A stretch of DNA of 64,000 bases from a virus. The position numbers and the translations under genes are program-made. Shown piece after piece: positions 20,874-29,316 of the stretch. Location: the IMG/VR virus record IMGVR_UViG_3300050026_000388, positions 38,176 through 102,175 of that record; one strand, given 5' to 3'. Under the pieces are notes generated by a model, which did no database searches, had not been told where the DNA came from, and saw only the letters and a program-made list of their open reading frames with translations. Within the stretch, counting starts at the first letter, position 1, and each line of letters opens with the position of its first letter.

Positions 20874-21635
20874 ATGAATAAGTACGATATTTCGAGTAGG
20901 GTTGATGTGCGACACTGTGCTGTAGCAAGTGCAGCAAGTGGTGCATCTATTATCACTCCAACGAATTCACTTACCATTGCGGATGGCATTCTAGTACCAT
21001 GGCCAGTTGACAGAACGGGCTTTCAGTCCTGGATGCTTCACGTGTGTATGCAGGTGGCTCTCGTAGACGCAGGCGCTCACGTGGCAACGGTAACGGCAGT
21101 TAAGATGCAGTCTTACTCCGAAGCAAGCGGCGATGAAAACCTTGCGGCTAACGTCGGAACGTGGGAGGATATGACCTCCGTTACGACTACCGATGTTAAC
21201 TACAAACCCTTGTATATGGCCAAGACTGGTGTTCTTGGAACGCCATGGTTTAACCTAAACCAACAGGCAGCGGAAACGCCTGCATTTACAGGTGCGCCTT
21301 ACGTGGCGGCGGGTGGAAACTTTGTTGACCAGCCGTTTACCTACGATTCGACGGCGCTTGTTGGTGGGGTTGACATCCACGACGGCGAAGTTGCTGCATA
21401 TCCGGTTATACTTGATATGCGCATTTTCGGAAACTTCCGAGACTACAACACGCAGGCGGCATCACCCTACGAGCACGGCACCGTTGGAAAGTGCGTTGCG
21501 CCTTATATCAGCGTTACGTCAACGGCGGCATATACTGTGTACGCAGACCTGCTACTCGGTGGAGCTGACGAACTGCCAGTTATCCAGGGTAACACGATGG
21601 GCGGCACGGCGGCCTACTACTCTCGGGGAACATAA
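20874..21635 (+). CDS. Probable capsid decoration or minor capsid protein
   Basis: 253 residues, 14 nt after the major capsid gene, with GGAGTGAAAGAAA before ATG 20874. It is beta-rich and Ala/Thr-rich without signal peptide or enzyme motif (for example TVTAVKMQSYSEASGDEN; PVILDMRIFGNFRDYN). Position and composition suggest a capsid surface or cement protein made in equal amounts with the shell. I do not recognise the family by sequence. Confidence 0.55.
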   Translation: MNKYDISSRVDVRHCAVASAASGASIITPTNSLTIADGILVPWPVDRTGFQSWMLHVCMQVALVDAGAHVATVTAVKMQSYSEASGDENLAANVGTWEDMTSVTTTDVNYKPLYMAKTGVLGTPWFNLNQQAAETPAFTGAPYVAAGGNFVDQPFTYDSTALVGGVDIHDGEVAAYPVILDMRIFGNFRDYNTQAASPYEHGTVGKCVAPYISVTSTAAYTVYADLLLGGADELPVIQGNTMGGTAAYYSRGT

Positions 21636-21643
21636 GACCCTAA

Positions 21644-21841
21644 ATGAAAGAAGTTAGGTTTACTCGCAGCAGACCACCATATACTACGGGAGACGTGGCA
21701 CAGTTCGAAGACAAAGTCGCTGACGACTTTGTTACGATGGGGGTGGCAGAATACTACCAGCCCCCTTTAGCCAAAAACTTAGACGCGCCACCCGAGGACA
21801 AAATGGTGAAAAGCAGCGAGGTAAAGAAAAAGGCAATTTGA
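21644..21841 (+). CDS. Small head-region protein
   Basis: 65 residues. It starts MKEVRFTRSRPPYTTGDVAQF, a form often seen in short proteins encoded directly after capsid genes in siphoviruses, and ends with a basic tail (SSEVKKKAI). It is probably a minor head or head-completion component. A clear terminator follows immediately. Confidence 0.55.
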   Translation: MKEVRFTRSRPPYTTGDVAQFEDKVADDFVTMGVAEYYQPPLAKNLDAPPEDKMVKSSEVKKKAI

Positions 21842-21871
21842 GAGAGTTATTCTCTCATCTTTCTTTTTTAC
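21842..21871 (+). terminator. Terminator after the capsid gene cluster
   Basis: GAGAG-TTATT-CTCTC (21842-21856) forms a five-pair hairpin next to the stop codon, followed by ATCTTTCTTTTTTA. Archaea mainly need the T-rich tract. It probably isolates the highly expressed capsid genes from the accessory module. Confidence 0.6.
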
Positions 21872-21878
21872 ATAAAAA

Positions 21879-22454
21879 ATGACGGTCTGTTCACGCTGCA
21901 AAACAGAATATCTAGCAGATGGCTTTAAGCGGTGTCTCGCGTGTCGAGAAAAACATAGCAAATATATGAAGGATTATCGCAAGAAAAATCCTGAATATTC
22001 TGAATATATGAAAATATATTTGAAAGATTACCGAACGACACACACAGAAAAATGCAAAGAAGCTATAAAAAAGTGGAGAGAAGCAAATCGTGAGTATATG
22101 AGAGAATACATGCGTGCGTATATGCGTTGTTACAAAACCCGCGAACTCGGTACGTTTAAATTAGAAGATATTAAACGTCTAACGCGAGAGCAGCGTAATC
22201 TGTGTTTCTACTGTGGAAACCCAGTAGGTAATGAGCGCGAAGCACACATTGAACACGTTATCCCGTTATCTAACGGGGGCAGCAATGAATTATCAAATAT
22301 AGTCATTGCTTGTGGAACGTGCAACCGCTCTAAATATACAAAAGATGGATTTACCTTTCTTTCATATCTTGTAGAACGAGGGGACATCACACCCGAAGCC
22401 GCCTCTGAAAGATTAAATCTATTAGTTGAGAGACAGACCAAACTTTTTTCATAG
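21879..22454 (+). CDS. HNH homing endonuclease (free-standing)
   Basis: 191 residues from ATG 21879. An N-terminal zinc finger (CSRCKTEYL, CLACRE) is followed by Tyr- and Arg-rich helical repeats (MKDYRKKNPEYSEYMKIY, REYMRAYMRCYK) and an HNH core: CFYCGNPV, HIEHVIPLSNGGSNELSNI, CGTCNRSK. The usual DH is EH, which is tolerated in some family members. The closing segment DITPEAASERLNLL resembles one in the gene at 14534 (IITQEAADRKLNYL). It sits just after the capsid terminator. Confidence 0.8.
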   Translation: MTVCSRCKTEYLADGFKRCLACREKHSKYMKDYRKKNPEYSEYMKIYLKDYRTTHTEKCKEAIKKWREANREYMREYMRAYMRCYKTRELGTFKLEDIKRLTREQRNLCFYCGNPVGNEREAHIEHVIPLSNGGSNELSNIVIACGTCNRSKYTKDGFTFLSYLVERGDITPEAASERLNLLVERQTKLFS

Positions 22455-22463
22455 GAGGTAATA

Positions 22464-23015
22464 ATGGCTTTTCCAGCAGGAACAGGCATAGACACAGACG
22501 GCGACATGAGTGGTTCGGCGTGGAACGCTGACGGCACGGCGCTGATAGAATGGGGGGCAATACTTGAAAACTTAGGTAATGCGATTGACCCTGTAACGAA
22601 CAGCCTTAACGTAGGCGCAGGGCCGACAACGGTAAGCGGCCTCGTAATGACTAAGACCACCATTCACTATAACGACGCGTCACCTGTTACACTTACAACC
22701 ACCGCCACAAATACGATACTTACAGACGTTATCGTTGTAGCTACTACAGCATGGAACGGTACTACCCCATCAATAGACATCGGCACCATAGCGGACGCGG
22801 ACGGCATACTACCAAACGCGAGTATTACGAAAACCCTTAACGCGGTAAGCGGTGAGGATGTAACTACGCGCGGGGTGGACCTTTACGCTAGTTCACACGC
22901 GAAGCTTAAGTTCTATGCGGCGGCAACGGCGATAAGAGCTACAATAGCAATTACAGATACAAGCGCGGGTGTAGCGGACGTCTATCTAATATGGGCACAT
23001 TATACACCCCCGTAG
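22464..23015 (+). CDS. Beta-rich structural protein, paralogue of the 23025 gene
   Basis: 183 residues with ATAGGAGGTAATA before ATG 22464, one of the strongest ribosome-binding sites here. It shares DGILP(N/D)ASITKTLNAVSGED and a C-terminal strand pair ending in a Tyr-rich hydrophobic segment with the next gene. Ala/Thr-rich with no enzyme motif. Probably a virion surface or tail-associated protein. Confidence 0.55.
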   Translation: MAFPAGTGIDTDGDMSGSAWNADGTALIEWGAILENLGNAIDPVTNSLNVGAGPTTVSGLVMTKTTIHYNDASPVTLTTTATNTILTDVIVVATTAWNGTTPSIDIGTIADADGILPNASITKTLNAVSGEDVTTRGVDLYASSHAKLKFYAAATAIRATIAITDTSAGVADVYLIWAHYTPP

Positions 23016-23024
23016 GCGGCAATC

Positions 23025-23789
23025 ATGAAGAACAAAGTATACTTCGATGATGAAAGCGATAGTATAGAGTATCTTAATCCACTATTCAACCACGTTGAGT
23101 CAGGGAACGAATCTGATGGTATGTTTGTTACGTTTCCGAGTGAGACTATTGGTAACTTTTTCTATGGGTACATTGATAAAGTTGCAGGTACAAAAGAAGT
23201 TGGGATAATTCCTGCCTACTCGCTACTCACTGGTTGTATCGCAATTACTACTACAGCTTTTAACGGCAACATTACCATTAATATAGGTGACGCTGGCGAT
23301 ACGGACGGGATACTTCCTGACGCGAGCATAACAAAGACCCTTAACGCGGTCAGCGGAGAGGACCCCGCAACCTATGGGGTATATCTATGGAATGTTGGCG
23401 CTCAGACAAAAACAGCGGGGGACTATTCAGTTACGGCGTGGCCCGCTCTTACGACAGGGGGAGACTGGACGGTTGCTCCGTTGGATTCACAGCCACAGAC
23501 CCAAACTAAAACACCCGCAGCACTAAGTGGGGCAGGAACGCAAACCAAGACTGCAACGAACTGGGCAGTAACAACATATGGTCACGCAAAACAGAAGTTG
23601 TATACTGCAGACACACTTATTAATGCAACGGTCGCGCAAACAACAACGACGGTAGGGATGCTTGTTGTTTATATCCTCTATACACCCCTAGCATCACCAC
23701 AGTTAGGGCTTGTAAAAGAAGTGCAGGAAATTGAAGAAGTTCCACACAAACGCAGCCATCACAAAAAAGGGAGGCGCAGTGAGTTATAG
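23025..23789 (+). CDS. Beta-rich structural protein, paralogue of the 22464 gene
   Basis: 254 residues. Contains the shared DGILPDASITKTLNAVSGED core, here split by a Thr/Gln-rich insertion (LDSQPQTQTKTPAALSGAG). The C-terminus is basic (HKRSHHKKGRRSEL). The pair looks like a tandem duplication with an extra segment in this copy. Probably a virion component. Confidence 0.55.
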   Translation: MKNKVYFDDESDSIEYLNPLFNHVESGNESDGMFVTFPSETIGNFFYGYIDKVAGTKEVGIIPAYSLLTGCIAITTTAFNGNITINIGDAGDTDGILPDASITKTLNAVSGEDPATYGVYLWNVGAQTKTAGDYSVTAWPALTTGGDWTVAPLDSQPQTQTKTPAALSGAGTQTKTATNWAVTTYGHAKQKLYTADTLINATVAQTTTTVGMLVVYILYTPLASPQLGLVKEVQEIEEVPHKRSHHKKGRRSEL

Positions 23790-24198
23790 AAGATTCAGCT
23801 CAGCGCACCGGCGCACAGAGGCAGAGGGCCTACAGCCAGACGGCAAGCACCACGGCGAACAGCGGCTTTACACGCGCAACCCCACCGACATTGAGCGGAT
23901 GACCGGCATCCCATATCCTAAAGAGGACTGGAAGGACGGCATTCAAGTCGGCCCGCACACGACAGAACCCACCTTACGATTACAGAACTACACCCACGAC
24001 GTGCCAATGGAAAAGCGCACGACGTGCGTGTCTTGTAAACATGCCACTAACCACAAAGAAATAAGTGGCGGGATACACGAGTGCTGGTGCCGGGATGCGT
24101 TCGTTAAGGGCGCGTCTGGATGGAAGCGGGTTCCTACTGAATTGAATGATAATGGCTGCCGCGATTGGCTGCCAGCGCATCACGATTGTATCGGCTAG
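23779..24198 (+). CDS. Cys-containing hypothetical protein
   Basis: 139 residues from GTG 23779, placed five bases after GGGAGG and overlapping the previous stop. The C-terminal half has CVSCKHATNHKE, ECWCRDAF and GCRDWLPAHHDC, a Cys/His arrangement matching the CxSCKH-type small zinc proteins at 31226 and 1450. The N-terminal half is polar and basic. Function unknown. Confidence 0.5.
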   Translation: MSYRRFSSAHRRTEAEGLQPDGKHHGEQRLYTRNPTDIERMTGIPYPKEDWKDGIQVGPHTTEPTLRLQNYTHDVPMEKRTTCVSCKHATNHKEISGGIHECWCRDAFVKGASGWKRVPTELNDNGCRDWLPAHHDCIG

Positions 24199-24224
24199 AC
24201 GGCTAGAGAATGAAGGTTATCATA

Positions 24225-24557
24225 ATGGATAAAGAAAAAGCTAAAGAGTGCAGATGCAACGGAGAAATCAAATGCAGCACCCATCTTGCTAATAAACTCG
24301 ACGGCGAACCGTTCTGCGCTAACGGCCCCGCAAAGGCCAAAACAATCGTAGAAGGCGGATGCAACTGCCAAGGTTGCCCGATTCATAAGGATTTCGCAGG
24401 CGTACAGTTCTGTATGGGCAACGAGGTAACGGAAGTCCGCAAAAGCACAGAGGAAACGGTTATAGATTTAACACCCGCTGGAACTGTTGCGAACGCGAAC
24501 CCCAAAGTAATTGATTTAACTAACGAGAATTTAAACTATAAACAGGAGAATAGATAA
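24225..24557 (+). CDS. Cys-rich protein resembling DUF2769
   Basis: About 110 residues; the start is uncertain between 24210 and 24225. It contains CRCNGEIKC, PFCANG and CNCQGCPIHKDFAGVQFCMGN. This CxCxxCP...C...G layout is like the archaeal DUF2769 proteins common in methanogens. It probably binds metal. The stop overlaps the next start by 1 nt. Confidence 0.5.
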   Translation: MDKEKAKECRCNGEIKCSTHLANKLDGEPFCANGPAKAKTIVEGGCNCQGCPIHKDFAGVQFCMGNEVTEVRKSTEETVIDLTPAGTVANANPKVIDLTNENLNYKQENR

Positions 24558-25045
24558 TGTCTTCAGGAAGTCACGTATGGTCAAAAGGGCTACAGCTCAT
24601 CACAGATGGTAACACCGCGGGTAGCCCGGCATTTGCAAGTTGGAGAAGCATCGCGGCAGGCACGTACACGGGTTCATGGCGCTGTGCCCTCGGGACGGCA
24701 GTAGGAACGTATACCTCGTCCCAGTTGCTTTCGGCATGTACCGAAATAACAGGAACGAACTATGCGCAATACGGCGCAGGTCCTATGGCAACGAACAGCG
24801 TTGCGATTGACGGCACGCTGGCCACACATGTTGAATATGTCAGTTCAGGCAGCCCACAATGGACAAGCGCATCGTTCACCGCGGATTATGCAATTATAAT
24901 CGCGTCATTGGGGACGACATCAAGTCCAGTGCTGTGCAATTTCGACTTTGCCGGCGATAAAACCGTAACAGCAGGCACGTTCACGTTAACATTCGGAACG
25001 GACAGCGTAACGGCTAACAGCGTTTTCAACCTCGTAATATCGTAG
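24557..25045 (+). CDS. About 160-aa beta-rich virion protein (repeated family)
   Basis: 162 residues. The pattern (W..FTADYAIIIASLGTTSSPVL, CNFDFAGDKTVTAGTFTLTF) matches the family that recurs at 28366, 28832, 31706 and 40017. These proteins resemble the common phage family with the ending YA(V/I)IY...SPLxGYVDFG...GTFTI.W. They are thought to be minor virion proteins. This copy is the most diverged. Confidence 0.6.
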   Translation: MSSGSHVWSKGLQLITDGNTAGSPAFASWRSIAAGTYTGSWRCALGTAVGTYTSSQLLSACTEITGTNYAQYGAGPMATNSVAIDGTLATHVEYVSSGSPQWTSASFTADYAIIIASLGTTSSPVLCNFDFAGDKTVTAGTFTLTFGTDSVTANSVFNLVIS

Positions 25046-25057
25046 GTAGGGGTAGCG

Positions 25058-25135
25058 ATGCCCCATCTATACATTTTTCCTACGTATAGGGATAGTTTAG
25101 CTGGCGGCATCGTAAGTATCACAGGAATAAAATGA
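25058..25135 (+). CDS. Possible 25-aa micro-protein
   Basis: ATG 25058 after TAGGTAGGGGTAGCG. The peptide (MPHLYIFPTYRDSLAGGIV and six more) fills most of the 115-nt gap before the 1024-aa protein and ends in an ATGA overlap with a further 10-codon frame that itself overlaps the next start. Too short for certainty. Confidence 0.3.
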   Translation: MPHLYIFPTYRDSLAGGIVSITGIK

Positions 25136-25160
25136 CGGTAGACGTAGACGGCAGTAGACA

Positions 25161-28100
25161 ATGACTGGTGTTACCACCTACCAGGGGTCATTTACTACAC
25201 CTGCTAGTGGAACAACTACGGTTAGTACCGTCGGTTTCCAACCCAATGCTATTATCTTTTGGGTCAGCGGCGCGTGCGGCACGACTAACGATACGTGGAC
25301 AACGACCGGTATAGAGAGTAGCACTGGATTTGCGGCCTTTGATGGCACAAACTATTATAATGCTACTATCACATACATGGCAAAATACGCCACGTCCGGT
25401 GGCGAAACGTGCGGTCTAAATCAAGACGCCACAAACTGTTTTAATGTATATAGTACCGCAGGGGCGCAATTAGTAGCTGGCCACGTAAGCAGCGTTTCGA
25501 GCAGCGGTTTTGTTATCACGTACGGCGCGGCTGCCGCAAACTATGTAATTCACTACCTCTGCATCGGCGGCGATGTCGATAAGGCGTGTATTACTACCAT
25601 GGCGATGGATACGTCGGCTACGTCGCCGCAGACGTATCAACAGTTCACACTGCCCAACAGCAATTCATGGACTCCTTCGGCGGTAATGTTCCTTACAACT
25701 ACAAGCAGCACTACTGGTTTTGCTTATGGCACCTCATCAGCCTATTATGGCGTCACGGTGTTGGGTGCTATGGATGCTGCAGGAAACCAAAATAGTGTAT
25801 CGGCGTGGACTCACGGTGAGACATCGGCTAGCGCTACAACCACATGGCGCTCTATGTCAAACGCTTATGCACTTTCTTCAAATTTTGGAGCTACCGATTC
25901 GTACGCGATAGACGCGTACTTGTCGTATAACGCGGTGGGCGCGGGTTCTTTTACGATGAACAAGGGGGGTTCTAACTACGCTAGCATATTTGCCGGCGCT
26001 ATCACTTATGCACTATGTTTATACTCTTCAACCGCAAACGAAATCTTATGCGGAACGTGGACAAGCGCGAACAGTACCACTGAAACTGTTACCACCGGCG
26101 TAACTACCGTCCAAGGTGCGTTATTTTTCACAGATAGTGATACCTCCTTTGAAGGCACTACTGACTCACGACTCACCATTGGTGCAACTGATGGTACAAA
26201 CAATGGTTGTATCGCACAAACCGACCTTAACAATAAAACGATGAACACTGGTGCAACTGCTGAGTCTATAATGGAGACAGCGAAGTGCATCTTAATTGCA
26301 AACGCGAATAATACTACAACATCAACCGCGACAGCAACGTTTAGCGGCGCCGGTATAGCTATGGCGTGGTCGGTTGGGGTTGCTGACAAGATTTGTTATA
26401 TTGCGTTTGGGCGGTCAAGTAACGCTACCATAACTTTATCCGGTCTTATTGCGCGAGCAGATGTTGTATCTGGATTATCTATGGGTGCTACTACCCTCAC
26501 CTGCCTACTATCACCACTAAGCGCAACGGCAAACATTGTAACACCGCCCTTTGTCCACGGGCATTCAATGCGCATATTTAACATGGTCAGCTTCAGTGGA
26601 AGTGATTATACGTCCCTCTATGATTCTACTGCCGTACCTTATTGTATAGCAAACGGGTGGGAAATTGAACTATCACTTCCAGGCAGCGATGCGGTTGATT
26701 ACTTCACCGACCCCGCACACACTGCGCGGTATATATCCGTCATGCAGTCCATCATGGACCAAGGAATCCCTGTATGGCTTGAGATTGAAAGCCTTATATT
26801 TTATGGTAACGCTACTATCACAAGTCCCGTATCATATTATGAAACAAATTATGGCGTTGCTCTCGCATCCTTTGAAGCGTTAGGTCCGCTCTTTAAAGGA
26901 TACGCATTCGAAGGCGGCTTTGATTATGCGATAACGTGGCTCAGGGAAAACATCAGCCCCGGGAGAAAGCTTCTCCAACACTGGTTACCTGGGTATTATC
27001 TAGCCTATGGTACCGGGGTAGACCCAGAATGGACGAACACCGCTGACGGGACGCAAGCACCCCATGACGCAGCGTGGCGCGTTTCGATGGTTGATGAGAT
27101 TTCATGGGAATGGTATCAGGCAGATTGGGCGGATTCAACTATCTCATTTAAGGCATGGCTAGACACTGTAGCACCAAATATGCCATTTGGGGTACTCACT
27201 GGATATTTAGTGGGCGGTGGTTATTGGATGAACCCAGATACCCACAGCGTTGCTTCTGGTTATGCCAATCAAGCGAGCCTTTCGGCTGCGCAAATCCAAG
27301 AACTGGTAAGCTATTGGGCGCGTTCTATTGTTACATTGCTAGGCCCGTTTGATAGCATCATTTGTGACCCTGGCGGGGATACCGCCGCAACCGCGTGCGC
27401 ATGGTTGCAGCAACAGCAATTTTTGACCCCAGTAACGCCAGTATATGACGATGACGGGGTGGATATTACTGCGTGTGGCGTTGAATATGTAGGGGACTCA
27501 TTCCCAGTATCAGGCACGACCATCACCAATGTAGGAACCGCTGGAAGCGCATACAACGCAACCGCGGCGGGTGTAAACTGTTATGATGTGGCGCCAAGCG
27601 GTGCTCAAATGTGGACACCCGTATCTAGTACTAATATGCTTGAAATTGTTTCTGGCGCGTACGTGGATAACCTTGATGAACTCACAATGGAGTTTGCAAT
27701 ACGGTATAATGGGTACAATGGGGTTAATGGAAATAGTGCGCTCTGGGCAAAAGCACAGACATATCAGGCGTGGACGATACTGATAGGCGATACGACCCCT
27801 GCCGGAAACACGGTCATCCACGTTACGAGGGGTACGGAGAGCTCAGGCACAGAACATTGGGAAACCACTAACTCGGTTGGAATGGTGGTTGGGAATTATT
27901 ATCTTATACAAATCTCATGGGCGTGCAGCAGCGGCGCATGGGGCAATGCACCAGTTGTACACGTAAACGATGTCAATTATCCTATGACACACGCTGCATC
28001 GGGAACGGGTACCTGGGCGATGGACTATGGGGCAACATCATCTAACAATGCATGCCTTGGGAACACTATCTCTTACGATAAGTACAGCCCAAACAGCCTT

Positions 28101-28235
28101 TTACTCTTCAGGTTACATAGCATCGCCCTTTCTCCTGAACAACTCACGGCGAACTATAACGCGAGCAAGTGGCGCTATGCATTTGGAGCCACCCACACGA
28201 TACTTACCCTTGCAATTACGGAGAACTCAGCATGA
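25161..28235 (+). CDS. Giant modular surface protein: beta domain, glycoside-hydrolase-like barrel, LamG-like domain
   Basis: 1024 residues. Residues 1-420 form a beta-rich region shared with the proteins at 34107 and 42783 (GSFTTPASGTTTVSTVGFQP, LTIGATDGTNNG, YIAFGRS). Residues about 465-755 match the free-standing protein at 32751: IPVWLEIESLIFY, AFEGGFDY (Glu584), LPGYYLAYG, DEISWEWYQ (Asp645, Glu646, Glu650) and MPFGVLTGY. This reads like a TIM barrel with conserved acidic residues. Residues about 790-1015 look like a LamG/concanavalin-type lectin domain. It lies in the surface-protein module, so host glycan binding and cleavage is a reasonable inference; no known GH family was recognised. 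Confidence 0.6.
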   Translation: MTGVTTYQGSFTTPASGTTTVSTVGFQPNAIIFWVSGACGTTNDTWTTTGIESSTGFAAFDGTNYYNATITYMAKYATSGGETCGLNQDATNCFNVYSTAGAQLVAGHVSSVSSSGFVITYGAAAANYVIHYLCIGGDVDKACITTMAMDTSATSPQTYQQFTLPNSNSWTPSAVMFLTTTSSTTGFAYGTSSAYYGVTVLGAMDAAGNQNSVSAWTHGETSASATTTWRSMSNAYALSSNFGATDSYAIDAYLSYNAVGAGSFTMNKGGSNYASIFAGAITYALCLYSSTANEILCGTWTSANSTTETVTTGVTTVQGALFFTDSDTSFEGTTDSRLTIGATDGTNNGCIAQTDLNNKTMNTGATAESIMETAKCILIANANNTTTSTATATFSGAGIAMAWSVGVADKICYIAFGRSSNATITLSGLIARADVVSGLSMGATTLTCLLSPLSATANIVTPPFVHGHSMRIFNMVSFSGSDYTSLYDSTAVPYCIANGWEIELSLPGSDAVDYFTDPAHTARYISVMQSIMDQGIPVWLEIESLIFYGNATITSPVSYYETNYGVALASFEALGPLFKGYAFEGGFDYAITWLRENISPGRKLLQHWLPGYYLAYGTGVDPEWTNTADGTQAPHDAAWRVSMVDEISWEWYQADWADSTISFKAWLDTVAPNMPFGVLTGYLVGGGYWMNPDTHSVASGYANQASLSAAQIQELVSYWARSIVTLLGPFDSIICDPGGDTAATACAWLQQQQFLTPVTPVYDDDGVDITACGVEYVGDSFPVSGTTITNVGTAGSAYNATAAGVNCYDVAPSGAQMWTPVSSTNMLEIVSGAYVDNLDELTMEFAIRYNGYNGVNGNSALWAKAQTYQAWTILIGDTTPAGNTVIHVTRGTESSGTEHWETTNSVGMVVGNYYLIQISWACSSGAWGNAPVVHVNDVNYPMTHAASGTGTWAMDYGATSSNNACLGNTISYDKYSPNSLLLFRLHSIALSPEQLTANYNASKWRYAFGATHTILTLAITENSA

Positions 28236-28260
28236 AGTGGGAACTTAGGAGAGAAAGAAG

Positions 28261-28365
28261 ATGGGGAAAGATGAGGAGCGACAAGACGTAGTAATTCACG
28301 CCCCGACAGCACAAGCGGGTGTAAAAGACCCTAAAAGTCGAAGGCAGAAACTGAAAGATAAATAA
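28261..28365 (+). CDS. 34-aa basic micro-protein
   Basis: GGAGAGAAAGAAG precedes ATG 28261 and the stop abuts the next ATG. The peptide has charged ends (MGKDEERQD; SRRQKLKDK). It resembles, in position and charge, the basic micro-proteins at 31609 and 38285, each of which follows a large surface protein or precedes a beta-family gene. Confidence 0.45.
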   Translation: MGKDEERQDVVIHAPTAQAGVKDPKSRRQKLKDK

Positions 28366-28824
28366 ATGGCAATAACATCATACTGGTTTGGACTCGCGCA
28401 AGCGCATTCGTGGGGTGGGGTAACTGCTGGAGAAACGCAGTATTTCATAGACTACCTTTCCGATACGGTAAACGTGATGCTCACCACGAACGCCGTCACA
28501 CCGGCGCAAGCCACATGGGAGTTCCAAAGCAGTGCCACTAATGAAGTTGCGGCGAGCGGAACGTATGCGGCCGGCGGCGCGACACTTGCAGCTAAAACCC
28601 TTACCTACAACGCGAGCACGAACGCATTGATGTTTGATGCCAATGATGTTTCATGGAGTGGAACAATAACGGCACGGTATGCGATTATCTATAAAGTGGG
28701 GGGGTCTGCTTCGACATCGCCATTAATGGGCTTCGTTGACTTTGGAGCAGATTATGCGTGCATATTGGGGACGTTTAATATTGTATGGGCCCCCTCTGGA
28801 TTGTTTACGATGACACCATCGTGA
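28366..28824 (+). CDS. About 150-aa beta-rich virion protein (repeated family)
   Basis: 152 residues, starting MAITSYWFGLAQAHSWGG. Shared family features include VNVMLTTNAVTPAQATWEF, NEVAASGTYAAGGATLA, ITARYAIIYKVGG, SPLMGFVDFG and a closing GTFNIVW strand. Closest to the adjacent gene at 28832. The family is common in tailed viruses as a minor structural protein, with exact location unknown. Confidence 0.7.
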   Translation: MAITSYWFGLAQAHSWGGVTAGETQYFIDYLSDTVNVMLTTNAVTPAQATWEFQSSATNEVAASGTYAAGGATLAAKTLTYNASTNALMFDANDVSWSGTITARYAIIYKVGGSASTSPLMGFVDFGADYACILGTFNIVWAPSGLFTMTPS

Positions 28825-28831
28825 GGACTAA

Positions 28832-29311
28832 ATGACTGTACACGCATATTGGTATGGCCTTGCACTGGCTCACGCATGGGGCGGGGTCAACGCAGGAGAT
28901 ACGCAGTACTTCATAGATTACCTATCTGACCCGATTAAGGTGATGCTCTGTACCGCATCATATACGCCAAGCCAAGATACGCACGCGTTTAAATCAGACG
29001 TAACGGGTGAAGTTACTGGGGCGGGGTACACCGCACGCGGTGCTACGCTTTCAAGCAAGACACTCGGATACACCTCAGCAACAAAAGTCCTCAAGTTTGC
29101 AGACGCGGCAACTCTTGTATGGAGTGGGGCCGTTGCAAGCAGCGGCAGTCCTGCGGCGTATGCGGTTATCTACAAAGACACCGGAACCGATTCGACATCA
29201 CCATTGATGGGCTATGTTGATTTTAGTGGCGCTACCGCATATTCGAATAGCACAGGTACGTTTACAATAACATGGTCGTCAAGTGGAATATTTACGATAA
29301 CATTAGGATAA
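28832..29311 (+). CDS. About 160-aa beta-rich virion protein (repeated family)
   Basis: 159 residues. Its N-terminus (HAYWYGLALAHAWGGVNAGD) and later blocks (KVMLCTASYTPSQDTHAFK, GYTARGATLSSKTLGYT, STSPLMGYVDFSG) mirror those of the previous gene, so the two arose by tandem duplication. Probably a virion protein; it may form hetero-oligomers with its paralogue. Confidence 0.7.
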   Translation: MTVHAYWYGLALAHAWGGVNAGDTQYFIDYLSDPIKVMLCTASYTPSQDTHAFKSDVTGEVTGAGYTARGATLSSKTLGYTSATKVLKFADAATLVWSGAVASSGSPAAYAVIYKDTGTDSTSPLMGYVDFSGATAYSNSTGTFTITWSSSGIFTITLG

Positions 29312-29316
29312 AATAG